A DNA stretch of 64,000 bases from Quillaja saponaria (Eukaryota > Streptophyta > Magnoliopsida > Fabales > Quillajaceae), in the NCBI GenBank assembly GCA_029379385.1, contig CM055613.1:16944001-17008000 (forward strand). The letters run 5' to 3'. The translations under genes were made by a program, and so were the position numbers. Each line of letters starts with the position of its first letter. Position 1 is the first letter of the stretch. The notes under the pieces are model-generated. The model searched no databases. It was not told the origin of the DNA and saw only the letters and a program-made list of their open reading frames with translations. Shown piece by piece: positions 34,116 through 47,900 of the stretch.

Positions 34116-34591
34116 GTTACCGTCATATGTTATCAAGCATTAGAAAGGGAACAAAGGACAACCTGAACCTGCTGATCATCAGTCAACACTGGCCAACATC
34201 ATTTTAGCTCTCAGATCATGTTTTCTATGTTCAAGGTGGTCGAACCTCATAGTCGGTACCAGAAACTTTGTTGTTGAAGTTACTCCATACTTTAACTTGA
34301 GTGCATCCCATATGTCTTTGGAATTTTCTTGAAACTTAAATTCGCACAGGAGATCATTCTCCATGCTGCTTAGCAAAGTACTACGAGCCATATTTTATCT
34401 TGTGCCATTTCATAGGCACGAACTTGTGTGATAAGGGCATTGTCTCCAGGTGCATCTATAGTATGCTTAAAGGTCTCTGTGACCTCTTACTCATTAAGGC
34501 GGTACTGAACTTTCCTGTGCCAAATTTCATAATCGTCACCATTCAATTTTTTGCCCTTGTTGAGGTCAGCAACGATACTCTTAGAAACCAT
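34116..34591 (-). pseudogene. Copia element 3: gag N-terminal half (proximal half)
   Basis: Starts at ATG 34591 (MVSKSIVADLNKGKKLNG), continues YEIWHRKVQYRLNE, then after a frameshift STLLSSMENDLLCEFKF and KDIWDALKLKYG, and finally LTDDQQVQVVL. The next residues of the family (the HNESVKRF segment) are found 10.9 kb away at 23230, so the gag is split exactly at the gypsy insertion. One internal stop (NE to stop) and frameshifts are present. Confidence 0.82.
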
Positions 34592-35878
34592 TGAACTACA
34601 TTTTTAAGTTTTGAGACATCAGTTACAAGAATAAGATACACAATTGCTCAATTATGCAGCACTAATCTAAGTTAGAAAAATTGGCAAATAATCAAAAATA
34701 ACAAGATAGAAGCTGCCTTAATAAGTCAAAGGTTCTTTTCTCTTTTCAGAAACAAAAAAAAGGTTGTTTTCTATCCAAACACCTCCATGACCGAGCTCGT
34801 TGGGCTTAGATTATTGGGTGTCATCCTACCAAATGATAACCCCAACAAAGAACAATCTGGGTCGGTTTCCTTCAATGAGGGAATTAGATGGGTCATGCAT
34901 CATACCCGCAACATTACCTTTGGGAGGATAACTGGATTGGCCCTGCCTCCCTCAGAAGAATATTCACTGGCCCTATTCCTCTTTGTTGAAGTGATTTGAA
35001 AGTTTGTGAGTTGTGAACTGTTTTGGTCTTTTGCATGAATTTATTTTTTAATGGGTTAAAAGAAGATTTATATAAAATGATTAGCGTTGTTCCTGTCAAT
35101 CCTAATTCCACTTCCATTGATTCTTTGGCTTGGGACCCTACTTGCAATGGCATCTGTTTCAAGACTGTTCCAACGATGGCAACAAAATCACCTTGCAACC
35201 TTCCATCCTCTCTTGTAGTTGCAGGGACTTAATGAAGAAGATCCCCTTCTGTGGGGTAGCCCACTCACCTCGAAAATGCAACAAGGTTACTTATGCATTG
35301 GCTAATCTAGATTGTTCAATTTCCTCAAACTCAGTACTTTATACAAAAGGTATAGCAATGTTAGTACACCTTTGTAAATAAAATTGTTAGTATTGCAGTT
35401 GCAATTTCCAGCTTCTAAAGTGATATGCGAGTTGGGAACAGAAAAAGGAATAAAGGGATTTCACCTCTACTGTCCCACACATGACTTGTCTATGACTATA
35501 ACTCTTGGTTGGGAGCTTATGGACTTTATTTTAGCAATTCATACCAAGCACGTGATTGCTGGGATCTGACTTTCATTAATTGGTGGTCTCTGACTTTGGC
35601 CATGTGAGGTTGCTTGTTTGGTGGGGAGTATGTGCCTTTTTCTCATCCTTACCACGCTTTTCTCTTTGTGAATGTTTTTCTGTTTTCAGTTGCATTTGCA
35701 TGTGACTTTCGACTCACTCTATATAGATATCTCAGCCTCTCTAAGTAATGTATACGCGTGCCATTTAGCCTCAATTACTGCCCAACTGTTGATTCTGCTT
35801 CTTATCCATTCACTCTACAACCACTAACCATTTTCAGTCTATAAATCCTTGCCAATCTCCTTCTTGTTTCATCAATTG
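34592..35878. other. Intergenic sequence upstream of the TPD1-like gene
   Basis: On the minus strand the part near 34592 is the leader side of copia element 3; no LTR was recognised. The last 300 bases before 35879 probably hold the promoter and leader of the TPD1-like gene, with CTCTATATAGATAT near 35720 as a possible TATA region. Confidence 0.4.
35203..35330 (+). pseudogene. Possible RNase H-like (RVT_3) C-terminal fragment
   Basis: The plus strand encodes RDLMKKIPFCGVAHSPRKCN followed by KVTYALANL, resembling the end of plant RNase H-like domains found in LINE-derived proteins. Nothing upstream extends the match, so this is a small relic at best. Confidence 0.3.
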
Positions 35879-36362
35879 ATGACAATGCAGATGCAATTAC
35901 CAGCTCTTAACTTCTTGTGGATTTCACTTACTCTGGCCTCCCTCTTCCACCATGGTCTCTCTCTCTCTCTCTCTCTCTCTCTCCCCCCTTAGAATATCAA
36001 TTGAATGTGATATTAATTTGCTTCAGTAACCATTTGTATTTGCTGCAGGGTGGGCACTAGGAGCAAAGTGTGATATGAATTCTCCAACTCTGCAACAAAC
36101 TCAAGTTGGGTTTGGAAACCCTCCAATATACATGGTGGAAGTGCAGAATAACTGCCCTTTGTGCCCTGTAATTAATATTCATTTGAAGTGTGGAAACTTT
36201 TCACAATCTCTGGTAAATCCAAGGCTGCTCAAAGTATTGGCCTATGACAATTGTGTCATTAATGGGGGGTTGCCATTGGCTCCCTCTCAAAAGTTCACCT
36301 TCAACTACTCTCATCCCAAGTTTCTCATGCGCCCCACAACCTGGTTCTTTCAGTGCGAGTGA
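35879..36362 (+). CDS. TPD1-like secreted cysteine-rich protein, 2 exons
   Basis: Exons 35879-35954 and 36049-36362 (GT-AG intron of 94 bp, phase 1) join to 129 aa. The N-terminus is a hydrophobic signal peptide (LNFLWISLTLASLF). The mature part has the TPD1 layout with six cysteines: a first Cys in AKCDMN, NNCPLC in the middle, HLKCGNF, SLVNPRLLKVLAYDNCVING and a final FQCE. TAPETUM DETERMINANT 1 is a small secreted ligand for the EMS1/EXS receptor kinase in anthers; members of this wider family act in reproductive and meristem tissues. Start choice: ATG 35879 is first, with in-frame ATGs at 35885 and 35891 as alternatives. The intron begins in a CT microsatellite. Which family member this is cannot be told from sequence alone. 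Confidence 0.85.
35956..35983. repeat. (CT)n microsatellite at the intron start of the TPD1-like gene
   Basis: An uninterrupted run of CT repeats starts one base after the donor GT and is followed by a C tract. Confidence 0.9.
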
Positions 36363-38798
36363 CAATGATCCCCACCCAACATCGGGCACGCCACACCACC
36401 TATTTTTCCTTTTGTTTTATTATTTCTTTAGTCTCTTTCCATTTGTCTCCTTTATCTGTTTTCTTTTCTTTGGACTTCCCAGTACTAATTTTTCTGTGCT
36501 TAAGAAAGACAATCCTGAATTTCAATCTGCTGCTATAGTCCCAATGTCTGTCAACAAGAACAATGACTGTTAACTTCCAAGTCCTAGTATACTTGGTACA
36601 CTAAAATTTAAGCATAAAACCAATTATGCTACACTACAAAACCAATTAAAGTAATCTAATCTCTTCCTATGGCTAATTTCTTTCCAAGTTAAACTAAAAG
36701 AAATATTTCTTAGATATGGGAACTTGGATCTATTTCACGAGCATCGAACTCTAGTAGGGGCTGTACACATAAATATTTGAAGAGCGTTTTAAATGTATCA
36801 AAAAAAATAACGGGGAATAATAAAAATGCTAATCTACAGCACTTAATTTATAGCAATGATCAGTCACAATCTTTTAGCAAGAAACTTTACATATCAACTC
36901 TTGCGTATACAAATGACAGTCAAATAAGCAAGTAATTATGGAGGACACAGACTCATTGTGGTAGGCAGAACGCCCACTTAATTTGATCTCAGCTAAAAGT
37001 AAAAAGATTGTTGCTGCTGAAGTAGTCATCGCAAGTCTTTCACAATTCAAATACTAGTTAAGATGGTTTACAAATGTCATTTGATAAAATATCATGTTTG
37101 CTTCTTAATTTGATGCACCCTAATAAAGTTAATAGTTTTTTTTTTTTTTTTGGGTACAATAAAGTTAATAGTTTTTTAGTAAAAGCAGTATAAGCATCAC
37201 AATGAAATTCGGGAAGAAAATAAAATTAAATCAGCTAACTGTACGAGACTAACACCTGGTAATGGCCCTTTTTCATGTTCTTCTCTCTACAATATAATAG
37301 ATGCACTAAATTCCTATGTTCCTCTATCTCAGATTTCCCAGAATGGAATTTACCATATCAGCCCAGTCATCATAATCCTTGTATAACAAATTGGAATGGA
37401 AGTAGATCATGTACACTGTAAGAAGTTATCCTATTGATGCTTAAGGATGCAGGGGAAAGAGTAAAAGGTGATAATCTTAACATGGACTCATCATCTAAGA
37501 TTTTAATGAAGGGAATGCAATCTTTGAAGCTAACCCTATGATGTCAAAGGAAAGTAAAATGAAAAGAGAAAATAATCTAATGATTAGAAAACCAATCACA
37601 TAATATAGTGAATCAGACTAATAAGCTTTAGTGCCTTGTAAGAGGTGCTAAGACCTTGAGACTCAATTCTGACAACCAATAGGCATTACAAAGATATTAT
37701 GAGTGAAGCTATAGATAAGGGACAACATAAAAAGGGGTATCAAACTAGTGAAGACAAAAGCTGTTGAACTTTCTCCATACCAGAGTAGCAAATTCACAGA
37801 TGAAGGACCTTTATCATGGTTCCTCAAGATATCAACAAAAAGAATATAAAACTAAATGAAGCAAATGACAAGAAAAAAGGAGAAAAGATGAAACTATACG
37901 AAACTGAATTATAAGAGTAAATGAGTGCCTGACATGAGATTCCAGAGACTCAACTTAGAATGTATAATAAGCATGCTCACACTGTCATTCAAATACCCTA
38001 ACAAGGTTAATAATCAGTAAAATTATTCACAAATAATAATAGTAATAGGTGTCGCTCAGCCACAGTATAAACTTCCATCTCTATACATTTATTCATTTTA
38101 TTTTTTTGGTTTGTTTGGTGATCCCAGTTTGTCCTTTGTCTGAATGTCTTGGTAATCATAAAGTTGAAAGCATTCCAGTCATGTCTTCAACGATCATTTC
38201 TGTACAGTTAGTTCCTATTACTACTGCCTCTTTGTTCATAGCAACATTTTCTCAAATTGATAAATGAAAAATGAGTGACAGGGTGATAGCTACTAAGGGT
38301 AAACAATATCAGCATCATTGTGATGATAGTCTGGTAATAACAAATAAATAATATAATTACCATTATTAATCTTAGAGAGAAAGAGAGACACAAATATGTA
38401 TCCGTATGTCTGTGTATGTGTATATACAGGTAGAGAGAACAACAATATTATCCTGTCATATATAAATATCCATAATTCCATATCCAAGAATGATATTTGT
38501 CAGTACAAAAATTTATGTCGATTATAATAGATTAATTACATGTAGATCAGGACCTAGGCCAAGCTATAAAACACAGTTTGAGATCATGTACAGTTGGTGA
38601 GATTTCTAATTTACAGTTCACTGGGGGAAGAAAATTTTTACCCGTACTGAAGCTTTGGAGAAAATGAGTTTCCAACTTCTCCAAAATCAAGTTATATATC
38701 ACAGATGTATCTGCTGCACCATTTTACTAATAACTTCATGTTTTTCTTTTCTACTTTCAATTCTATTTTGACTTTGGTATATGTATTAGTTCCACTAT
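36363..38798. other. Convergent intergenic region
   Basis: Contains the 3' flank of the TPD1-like gene and the 3' UTR of the aspartic proteinase gene on the other strand. AT-rich, no further gene recognised; a T-run at 37139-37151 is flanked by a short direct repeat of the AATAAAGTTAATAGTTTTT type. Confidence 0.6.
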
Positions 38799-38944
38799 TC
38801 AATAAACTAACTTGTGCAGCCAAATAGTTAAGAACAAGATTATAAACTGTCCGGTATTTAAACTGCAACCACAAGAAAGATAGTGGGAACCAACTAAATG
38901 AACTGTTCCAGTCCGTTCGTCCCGCACTTTAATACTTGAAGAGC
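38799..38944 (-). CDS. Aspartic proteinase exon 10 (last)
   Basis: Acceptor ATTTCAG|GCTCTT. Completes the split Cys codon of EYNC, encodes SSSIKVRDERTGTVHLVGSH and the hydrophobic tail, and stops at TGA 38801-38799. Confidence 0.88.
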
Positions 38945-41900
38945 CTGAAATCAACCATAACAAAGTTAATGATAAGTCAAAAGAATGATAATAATAATAA
39001 TAATGCTTCTCAATATCCTCATTAATTTCATAACATTCTTTCTAATACTGTCTAACTTTCTAGATGAGGGTGTAATAGAAGTGCTACATAAAAATGTAAT
39101 TAGTAATTAATCAAAATGCTTTAACCTATCTCAAAGCAAAATAAAATACTTGTGGTTAAAGGAAAGTGTCAACTATATCACTTTGTTCTGCAAACACTAG
39201 AGCGTAAGTAACCAAAAACATGTTCAAATCAACATGGAATTGTGTCTTTCTAGGTATATTTTAATCACTATCTCATTATCAAGAAAATTACTGATCAAAG
39301 TAAGAACTAACTAGAGAAAGCTCTGAATTGGAGCAAAATATAATTAATGGAAACAGTTAACAAAAGACATATTTCAAGGACAAAATCTACCAAACTTGGA
39401 TTAGAATGTATCCAAACAAGAAAAATTTTCAGATCGATGAACTATTGGAAGTTTCATTCCTTTTGAGCAAAATAAAATTCTTGTCCATTGCTTTTTTGAG
39501 CAAAATGCAACACATGATAAATAATGCAAATAAACTACAATTTAGACATAATTTACAGTAACTTAGAATGAAAATCTAACTCGTTAATGCAATTTGGAGC
39601 TAACTATTAGGGGTTGCCTGCAAATAATATAGGTGGGCCAAATATTGAATAATTTATCTTTGATGAATAAATAGGGTGTATGCAATTCATGATTGGAAAA
39701 AAAGCTTAAATTTACTATGTTTTTGAACAATGTATGGATGAAAAGAATAAAGATATAAGTTGCAGGATTTTATGGCAATGGTTGTGCAGAAATTAAGAAG
39801 TGATTTAAGGTGGGGCGACAAGGACAAGTTTAAGAACTGGAAAAAGTACAAGTAGATGAGAATCAGGGATCAGGGATGTTGTTCTGGGCTATAGATGGTA
39901 CCCAAGAACGCAATTTTGGTTTTAGCATTTTTATTGGCAAAGTAATTGGTTCCATGTTATGATATCTAGAACTAGAAGAACATAAAGAAACTCGGACATT
40001 ATTCATCAATAACCAATACTAGTTAGAGAAATAACTTAAGACACACCTGTCTATATGAAAGCCTAGATAAAGCCAAGATAATATCTAAATTTGAAAGGAA
40101 ACCTCAAGCATTAAATTTAATTTCAATTTTGAAAAAATCCCTAAATCATAAATCCTTGAACAACATAACCATTAAAAGCAAATAGCACTAAACTGACATC
40201 CCTAACTCAACAACTACAAGATAAACACTAAGATTTTCCTACTTAGTTTTTCTAGGGTTTTCTAGGGTGAAACAGTTTAAGATGCATTTGGCTTCAGAGA
40301 AGACTGGCTTAGGGAGTAGAGAAAAAATAATAATAATAGAATGAACTAGAAGAACGAAATACAGAAAGAAACCTTGTATGTCATCGAGGCCTTGTCATAG
40401 TCTTAAATTTTTAAGTCAGCACAAAAAGTAAACTTGCTGAAATTCTAGTTGGACAAATGTGGACTGAACAAGATAATTGTATCTTTCAAGGCTTAGAAAG
40501 AAGGAGCTGAAGAGATCGTATCTTTATTCTTTATTCTCTTGGGTGTCTATTCAGCTTACTTTTCACCTGGGAGCTGGGAAGCACGGATACGATACCAAGT
40601 ATTGGGTACGATACGTATTCGATAAGGCAATTCGGCAATTTTTAAAAGATTAAGATACGATATGTTTAGGATACGCTTAATTAAATAATTTTTAAAAATA
40701 TTTATTATATATAAATTATTTAATTTTAACATAATAAGAGTATAAATAATTATTATAAAATATAAGAATATCTTAAAAATAATGAAAATGCTTATTAATA
40801 TTCGTGTATAAAATAAATAAAAGATGTAGTAGACATTTTATCTACAAAAGAGCATTTACACTTAAAATCCAACCATTCATATTTTTCTCAAAAGAAAAAG
40901 AAGAAAACAAGCCCATTAACCTTTTAAGGGTAATATTATATATTTGTCAAAACCCATTTATTTATCCCTTTGATTCGTTGACAGAAAGTCTCTCTCTCTC
41001 TGCTATATTTCTTCTTGTTTTCGTATTTGGCCAATGCTCAGAGAACTACAGCTACAACGAAATGCTCCGTCATTGCCCACTTACTAGTTCAAATAGTAGG
41101 ATGGTAGAGGTAAAGCAGTCAAACACAACAACTTGAGCAACATAATCAGATCTGGGATCTTGCAACAGTATATTATCTCTCTTGATGTCAGAGTTGCAGT
41201 GGGTTCGAATCGAATACCATAAGGAATAGAAATGTTGGAGAAGTATTAGAGACGTGTCGAAGCCGTATCGCGCTGAATCAAGATGCTTTGAAGCTGTATC
41301 ACAGTGAGTCAAGCCATAACCCATCAGTATCAGATTTTCTTTCAAAAAAAATTAGGAAAAAAAGAATTTTGATACGTATCTGAGCGTATCGGAGGCGTAT
41401 CCGTGTCGGATACGTGTCCGACACCGGTACGCCTCTCCTATTGACGTATCGGTGCTTCAGAGCCTGGGAGTCTTTCTTGAAGTTTTTTTAAATGTTGTAA
41501 ACTTCAATGCTTGATGCTTGTTTTGTTTTTGTTTTGTCTTTGGTCTCTTAGGAGGTGAACTTTTTATATCTCTTGTGTAATTGGGTTTGTCCCCTCAAGC
41601 AGTGTTTTAGTGAATTTTCACTTAAAAAATGTAGTATCTGAAAATTACATATGCTAAAAATGATACAGGATTAGAGTTCTCAATATATCTTCTATGAATA
41701 TCAGGGATTTAAGGCGTAAGAAGCCCAATGTTCTCCTGTAAGTTTACATTCATGTCGCCACATTGAATGGAACCAACCAACCAGGAAAATACTTGGTTAG
41801 GGTGCTGCACTTATGATTGAATATTAAACACTATGAAAAAAATGATTTATTCAATTCATCGTGAAACTATAAAACTTAAATAGTATCCAAGCAGAGAACC

Positions 41901-44900
41901 CTAGGATAATAACAAGATAAGAATAAAAATATGTGATAGCTTTTATACAAGTACACGATAACGATCTTATTAAATTCAAATGGAAAGGTGAAATAGAATT
42001 AAACTAAAAGCCTGCGAAATGATAAAAGAAAAAGAAATGATACTCACAGTTATATTCGGACCATCCGATGAACTGATTTTCAAGGTCATACAAGACTAGC
42101 TTATTCGAAAGTACTAAATCTGCAAAGAATAAATAAGTAGGTGAAGCTATTGGAGAATATTGTGACACATTAATGTTTTAGGAATTGCATACTTGTCACT
42201 GATCACGTTCATTGAGCTTCAAAAAGAATTAAGGCTTCTATTAACTTCACAGAAAACCAATTAATCAGGGAAACATTTTTCACTAAAAATATTTTCCATG
42301 ATTCCATGAACATGATTAACTTACAACTGATTGGGTAGAGTACTGGAAGCAATTTTCCATTGTTTTGTAAGGACAGAAATTTCTAGCATTTTGCAAGCAA
42401 TAATTTGTATAAAATTCAAAGCATCAGGTAAGTATATTCTCAACCCAATTTTCAGAAAACTTTGGCATGTTGGTTAGAGGTTGTAGCATTATTGGAAAAG
42501 AAAGAAAATATATATATATTGAGTTCAAGAAAATCCCATAAACATAAAATTATGAGTGTCAATGTGTGAAGTTAAACTGAATGGGTATAAGGTAGATGTT
42601 AGAACCAGACAATTGGATAGAAAGTAATTAAAACATTAAAGAACAGATTGAGGGACCTAGGATTGAGTATCCAGTATCAGCAGTAGAAAGGCAAGAATAG
42701 TAGCACAAATGGAGGAAGGGAAAGTGATACAAAGGGAAAACCGTAAAAGAAATACTGCAGTCTTCTCTTTCTTTTGAGTAGTATATTATACACTAAGAGA
42801 TCCAGCCAATGTAGAATAAGTAGCATTTACACTATGTATTATCAAATGTGAGACCAACGATTCCAAATGTTGGAAAGCAAGGAAAATATTTTCCTTAGCA
42901 AGACTTTCTCAAGACTTGCTTATGTTTTGAGAGTCCACTGCTAATCACGTGGAGTTACACATCGAGATCACATGATTTCCCTCTTCTTCTTTTTTTACCT
43001 TTTTTTTTTCTAAAAAAAAAAAATTTTAATAATTCATGGAGAATGTTATTGATGACTGAGAAAAATCATTGGGAAGCAAAATACTAAACAAAAAAAAAAA
43101 AATGTGAGTCCTGAGTAAGGGTATTGGAGACACATACAATAAGAAAGAATGTCAAACTCAGAAAATATGAAATAGATTATTGAGGGTAATTTAACTGAAC
43201 ACTAGCTTGGTTTTCTAAAACAACAAATTAGTTGGAATCAAAAGAATATTGGTGCTGGTGTTGACATCATAGTGTGGTTCGTTGAAAGAGACAACAATGA
43301 CATAATCAAGGTGGAGGCAAAGTGATCAGAGATAACAGAAATAATCATGAAAGTTATCATGTGAATGTACAGCTAATGTTGTCAATGGCAAAATCAGCAT
43401 TCTTTAACCACCTGAGGACAAATAAATAGTTTGATACTGAAGCTCAAACTCAAATCAATGGCATCTCAACAGTAGTAGTAGCAGTCAGACTAATCAAGTT
43501 GATACTTGATAGCAAGGTAAGATGCAAGATATCACCTAAGCAACATCCTATGCACAAGTATGGCTAAGCCATTGTTTAATTTTCAAATAAATCGCACTGC
43601 ATTTATCCACCTAAGCTTTCAGTTGCATTCTGTTGTGTAGAGTAGAGGGCATTGGGTCGAAGAGGAAGAGGAAGAAGTAACTGATCGGGCCTGCTAAAGC
43701 ATATGCATAGAAGAGAACAACAATAAAATCATGAATGTGTGGCATTTCACAAAAGGTTCCTTTTTTTTCTTTTATACATGATAAATAAATTAAAAAGCAC
43801 CAAGAGGATGCTTCCCAAGTACACAAGTTGTATACACCAAGGCAACAGCACTGCAAGGCAAGAAAAGAGAAAAAGGAAACCAACTACATCCTGAAAATTT
43901 TAGATTACTAAGTAGAAGTAGTTGAAGGCCTAAATCCCAAACGAACTGAACTCCAGCTAAACAAGCATTGCAGAAAAAACAAAAACCCTTCAAATCTGCA
44001 ACCTGTCTTTCTTTCGACATAAAAGACAGAATTATTTCTTTCAAGCCACAAGTTCCACATAATGGATTAAGACCATTCACCAGACCACTAAATAACCTGA
44101 GCCAGAACATATTTTACTTCCCGAAGAGGGTAATAAAGATGTTAAGTTGTAAATTTGTAGTAAACCAGGACTTAGTTATTTATCAGAGGATACTCTTTCT
44201 GGTAAAACATTTATTGGAGGATATGTACCAACAATAATGTGATTTTTTAATATCCAGAAATATAAAATTAAGAATCCAGAACTCTTAAATGTGATAAGCA
44301 AGTGGAAAATAATAAATACATATAATATACGTATATAACAAAGTCAAACAATCAGCCTATCCACATCCTGGGAAGCACGTATGAGCATTTGTATGTAATT
44401 TAGCCTATCTAACTCAAAAGATCAGAGCAATAACTACATTTTGAAAGTGAAAAATGAAACCCTTATGCCATCACTGAGAGGTAACATGAACAAATTTTAC
44501 AAGACAATACCTCCTAACAGGATCATGTTCTTCCTATCCCTGGTTTGCATCCCACTGTTCTGCCAGCCAAGACACCACAAACCTTCCTGTAGAAATGCTC
44601 ATTGTGAATTAACTTTTTGACCTAAATTAATGGGCATGTTCTGTTTAAACTTTAAAGTACAAGAAAACATGTGAACCACAACTGTTAAATATAGGGAAGA
44701 TCTAAAAGATTGTAAATTTGTACTACTTTCACACTTAATGAAAGATTCTTCTAGTTACTAGCTATACCTACTTAAGCATCACAAATCATGATCAACTTAA
44801 AGGGAATTTTGGTCTTTTACAGTTATCAAGGTCTATCTGCATGCACATTGGATTGTGAGTCTCTACAAGTGTGTTCTAAGGGGAAAAAGTTAGGAATATA

Positions 44901-47900
44901 AAGGACACTCTCTGGCACTGTAGAAGTGGTAACAAACTTGGGTTGGATACAAATCACTGCAGGACTAGTTGTCTTGTTTCTCTTTCTCCTTATCAAAGCC
45001 ATTTAGAGTTTAGACCCATTCCACTATCCATTGAACGAAATACATTCACAGCTTATTCAAAAGGAAACAGCTGAAAAGATCATTTACAAGCAAGTATTAT
45101 TTCACTTTAAGCTTGCTACATCAGCCTCGAAGAAAATACATTTATGCTCTAAAAAAAATATATATATATATCTACTGCATATCATAGAACTAATAGAATG
45201 GCATCAATACTGGCTCTCTCAGTTAAACTTGACATCAAAGATGTTGGACCCCTCATGTGTTACCATGATTAATTCCACTATTCAGAAGTTGAGACAACAC
45301 ATACAAAAATAGTAAGACCGAGAAGTGAACTACCCTTCAGTCAACGGGTTTTGTGGTCTTGATGCAAATCTGAAGTCCATATGTGGATTATAAATTAAAA
45401 CCCTCAGATTTAACAACTTTTCACTCCATTTTAATATCTCAGGATTTGGTCAGATCCCACATGTGAGACTCAGAGACTAGGAAGATGTGCTAGTTGGTTA
45501 AGCATTGGAAGGTTAACTCCTTGACTTGGTGTTTTTGGCATTTTTTTTGGGAGTTTAGGGTTTTTCTTCGGAACATGAAACATTTGTTGCTTACTCAGTT
45601 TTGGAGGTTTTGGGTGTAAACAAGATTAGGTGATGTGGCTAGAATCTTTAGGATTTCTTCCCCTGATCGTATTTTCCCTAAATAGGTTAAGATGTTTAAG
45701 AACTAATAAATTTCCACAATTAGGGCTTGACTGTGATTTTCAGAAGGTCAATTTGTGGGTCTAAAGTGAGTCTGGAAGGCAGAAATCATGAAGAAGAAAA
45801 TGACTTGAAGTAGTTTTTTTTCCCCTTGACATGTAAAAAATGCTTTTTTCTTATTGTCTAAAAAAAACTCAGAAGTGGGCATAAGCTTTGTACAAAAGAC
45901 GAACACAGAACATCACACCCCCTCAGAGGCGAAAGAGAAAAACAATGCAATATTATGTCTGCAAATTAGAACATCCTGATTCCTGAAGCTCTAGAAAGAC
46001 CCTAGAGAAAAAAAAGGCAAGGTGATAGGATAACCACCGGAACAAAGTCTGGTAATCTTCTTCACTGTTAATATGCAAAGAATGTCTGTTGAGCTTGATG
46101 TAAGTGGTTGATAGCATGTACAGTTTAATACTTTAATTTAATATTCCAAACAGCTTAAGTTTAGGATAAGTTGAAACAGCCCATCAAAAGAGTGCAGCAA
46201 ACTGATGTACCAGAATAAAGTTCCAGCTGCCACTCCATATTAAAATATATATACATATAGCTTCATTATCAATAGAAATTAAAAAAAAAAAAACAGGGAG
46301 AAAGCAGTGGTTCTAGAGGAAGTATGAGACCTCCTCCCACTTCCAGAACAAATTGGAGGAAGAGATCATTGATGTGGAACCAGTGCCTGCATGTGTGCAT
46401 GTGTGGGATGAGAGAGAGAAAGAGACAGAGAACGAGACCACATTTCATGCCAAAATAATGCATTCCTTCCATTCTTGACACCTAACAGATAGCACAGAGG
46501 AAGCCCAACAATTTATGCCATCCTAACGCAAGTCACAGTCCATGAGGAAATTGACTATAACAGATCAAAATCCACTCCTGTCACCCTACCTATGTTATCT
46601 ACATGCCTAACCCTTTTATCTACATTGCAACTCACAAATCTAGGAGAGGACAAGGCTTAAGCAAGGACCTCAACAAGATGGTGAGTACAGTTACTTTACT
46701 CATATCTAAACTTCTTTGTTCGTGCCTCAAAAGACAAAGGATGATCATACAAAAGCAATATTGAGCTATAAGATTTCACCTTATTGACTTCATAAACTAT
46801 GTAAAACTTAAAAGATCTTGGAGTCCATGGTAATGGTGAATTTACAGAAAACAATAAAGTTTCAATACAATAAATTAGTTATATATGCCATCATAGGTTC
46901 CTTGTAGAAAAGCTTCATACTTGACAATTGAACTAAGAGAGCGATTGCATGTAGAAATTTACAAGACATACAATCCACCCAAAGAAGAAATTGAGCAAGA
47001 TCTTCAAAATAAAATCAAGAGGGAAATGCATATTTCTGAGTTTGATAACGAATGACAAAATAGATGGACATAGAAGCTGGTGTGCTGTTATTAACCACAA
47101 GAAGGAAACCCAATATAAGATTTTCACATATACTTACAAAGGGGAAGAGATAATCATGTGGATAAACCTTCAGAGAGAGTGCATTTTCAAAATAAAAAGT
47201 GACAACTGGAAATCCACCATCGAGACTGCAATTAAGAATAATTAAAATAAGAGCATTATGATTTTGAATAGAACTGACACTGAAACAAACAAGAAGGATA
47301 AGCTAACACTACAAAGCATTTGGCGAGGCAACCTTGTATCTAAACATTATTATCCAGACATTTTAGCAGTACGACAAAATTTGTTATTTTAGAATCATTA
47401 CTAGAAGAAACTAACCACATTATTCAGAACAACAAAATAACAGTAGCACCACACAGAAATGTTGAGAAGCATTTGAAACTGAGTAACCTATTCTGCCAAC
47501 AAAAATTTAAAAAATAACAATACCTGTTCATGATGACCAAGTGTTAACTAAAATCTCTTTCATAGTATAAAGAACAATCATACAACTAATTTTTCTTTCT
47601 TAGCCTTAAAGCCAAAATTTCTATGCTGGAGTCATGATGGTTGTTTTCTTAAACTTTCTGCTTAATTACTTAAGTATATGAGTTTAATAAAAAAGACCAG
47701 TACAAAATGGAAAATATTTGAATCAGATACTGAAAACTTTATCGCCTAAGTAACAATTAAGACTTATAGGAAACGTCAGTAACAAAAAAATTTAGTTCTG
47801 GGAATTCCTTCTTAGACATAAGCACGACCAAGAAAAATAAATTAGATTTCAACAAAAGAAGAGTGCCAAAAGCTGATATCATTTTCCCTCATAGAAGCCA

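Noticed and set aside
38692..38874. 60-codon minus ORF overlapping protease exon 10
   Set aside because: It is a shifted frame of the exon; the phase joined from exon 9 gives the hydrophobic C-terminal tail instead.
43611..44237. Several overlapping ORFs in protease intron 8
   Set aside because: They are intron sequence between exons 8 and 9 with low-complexity composition and no domain match; one is a retroposon-like tail.
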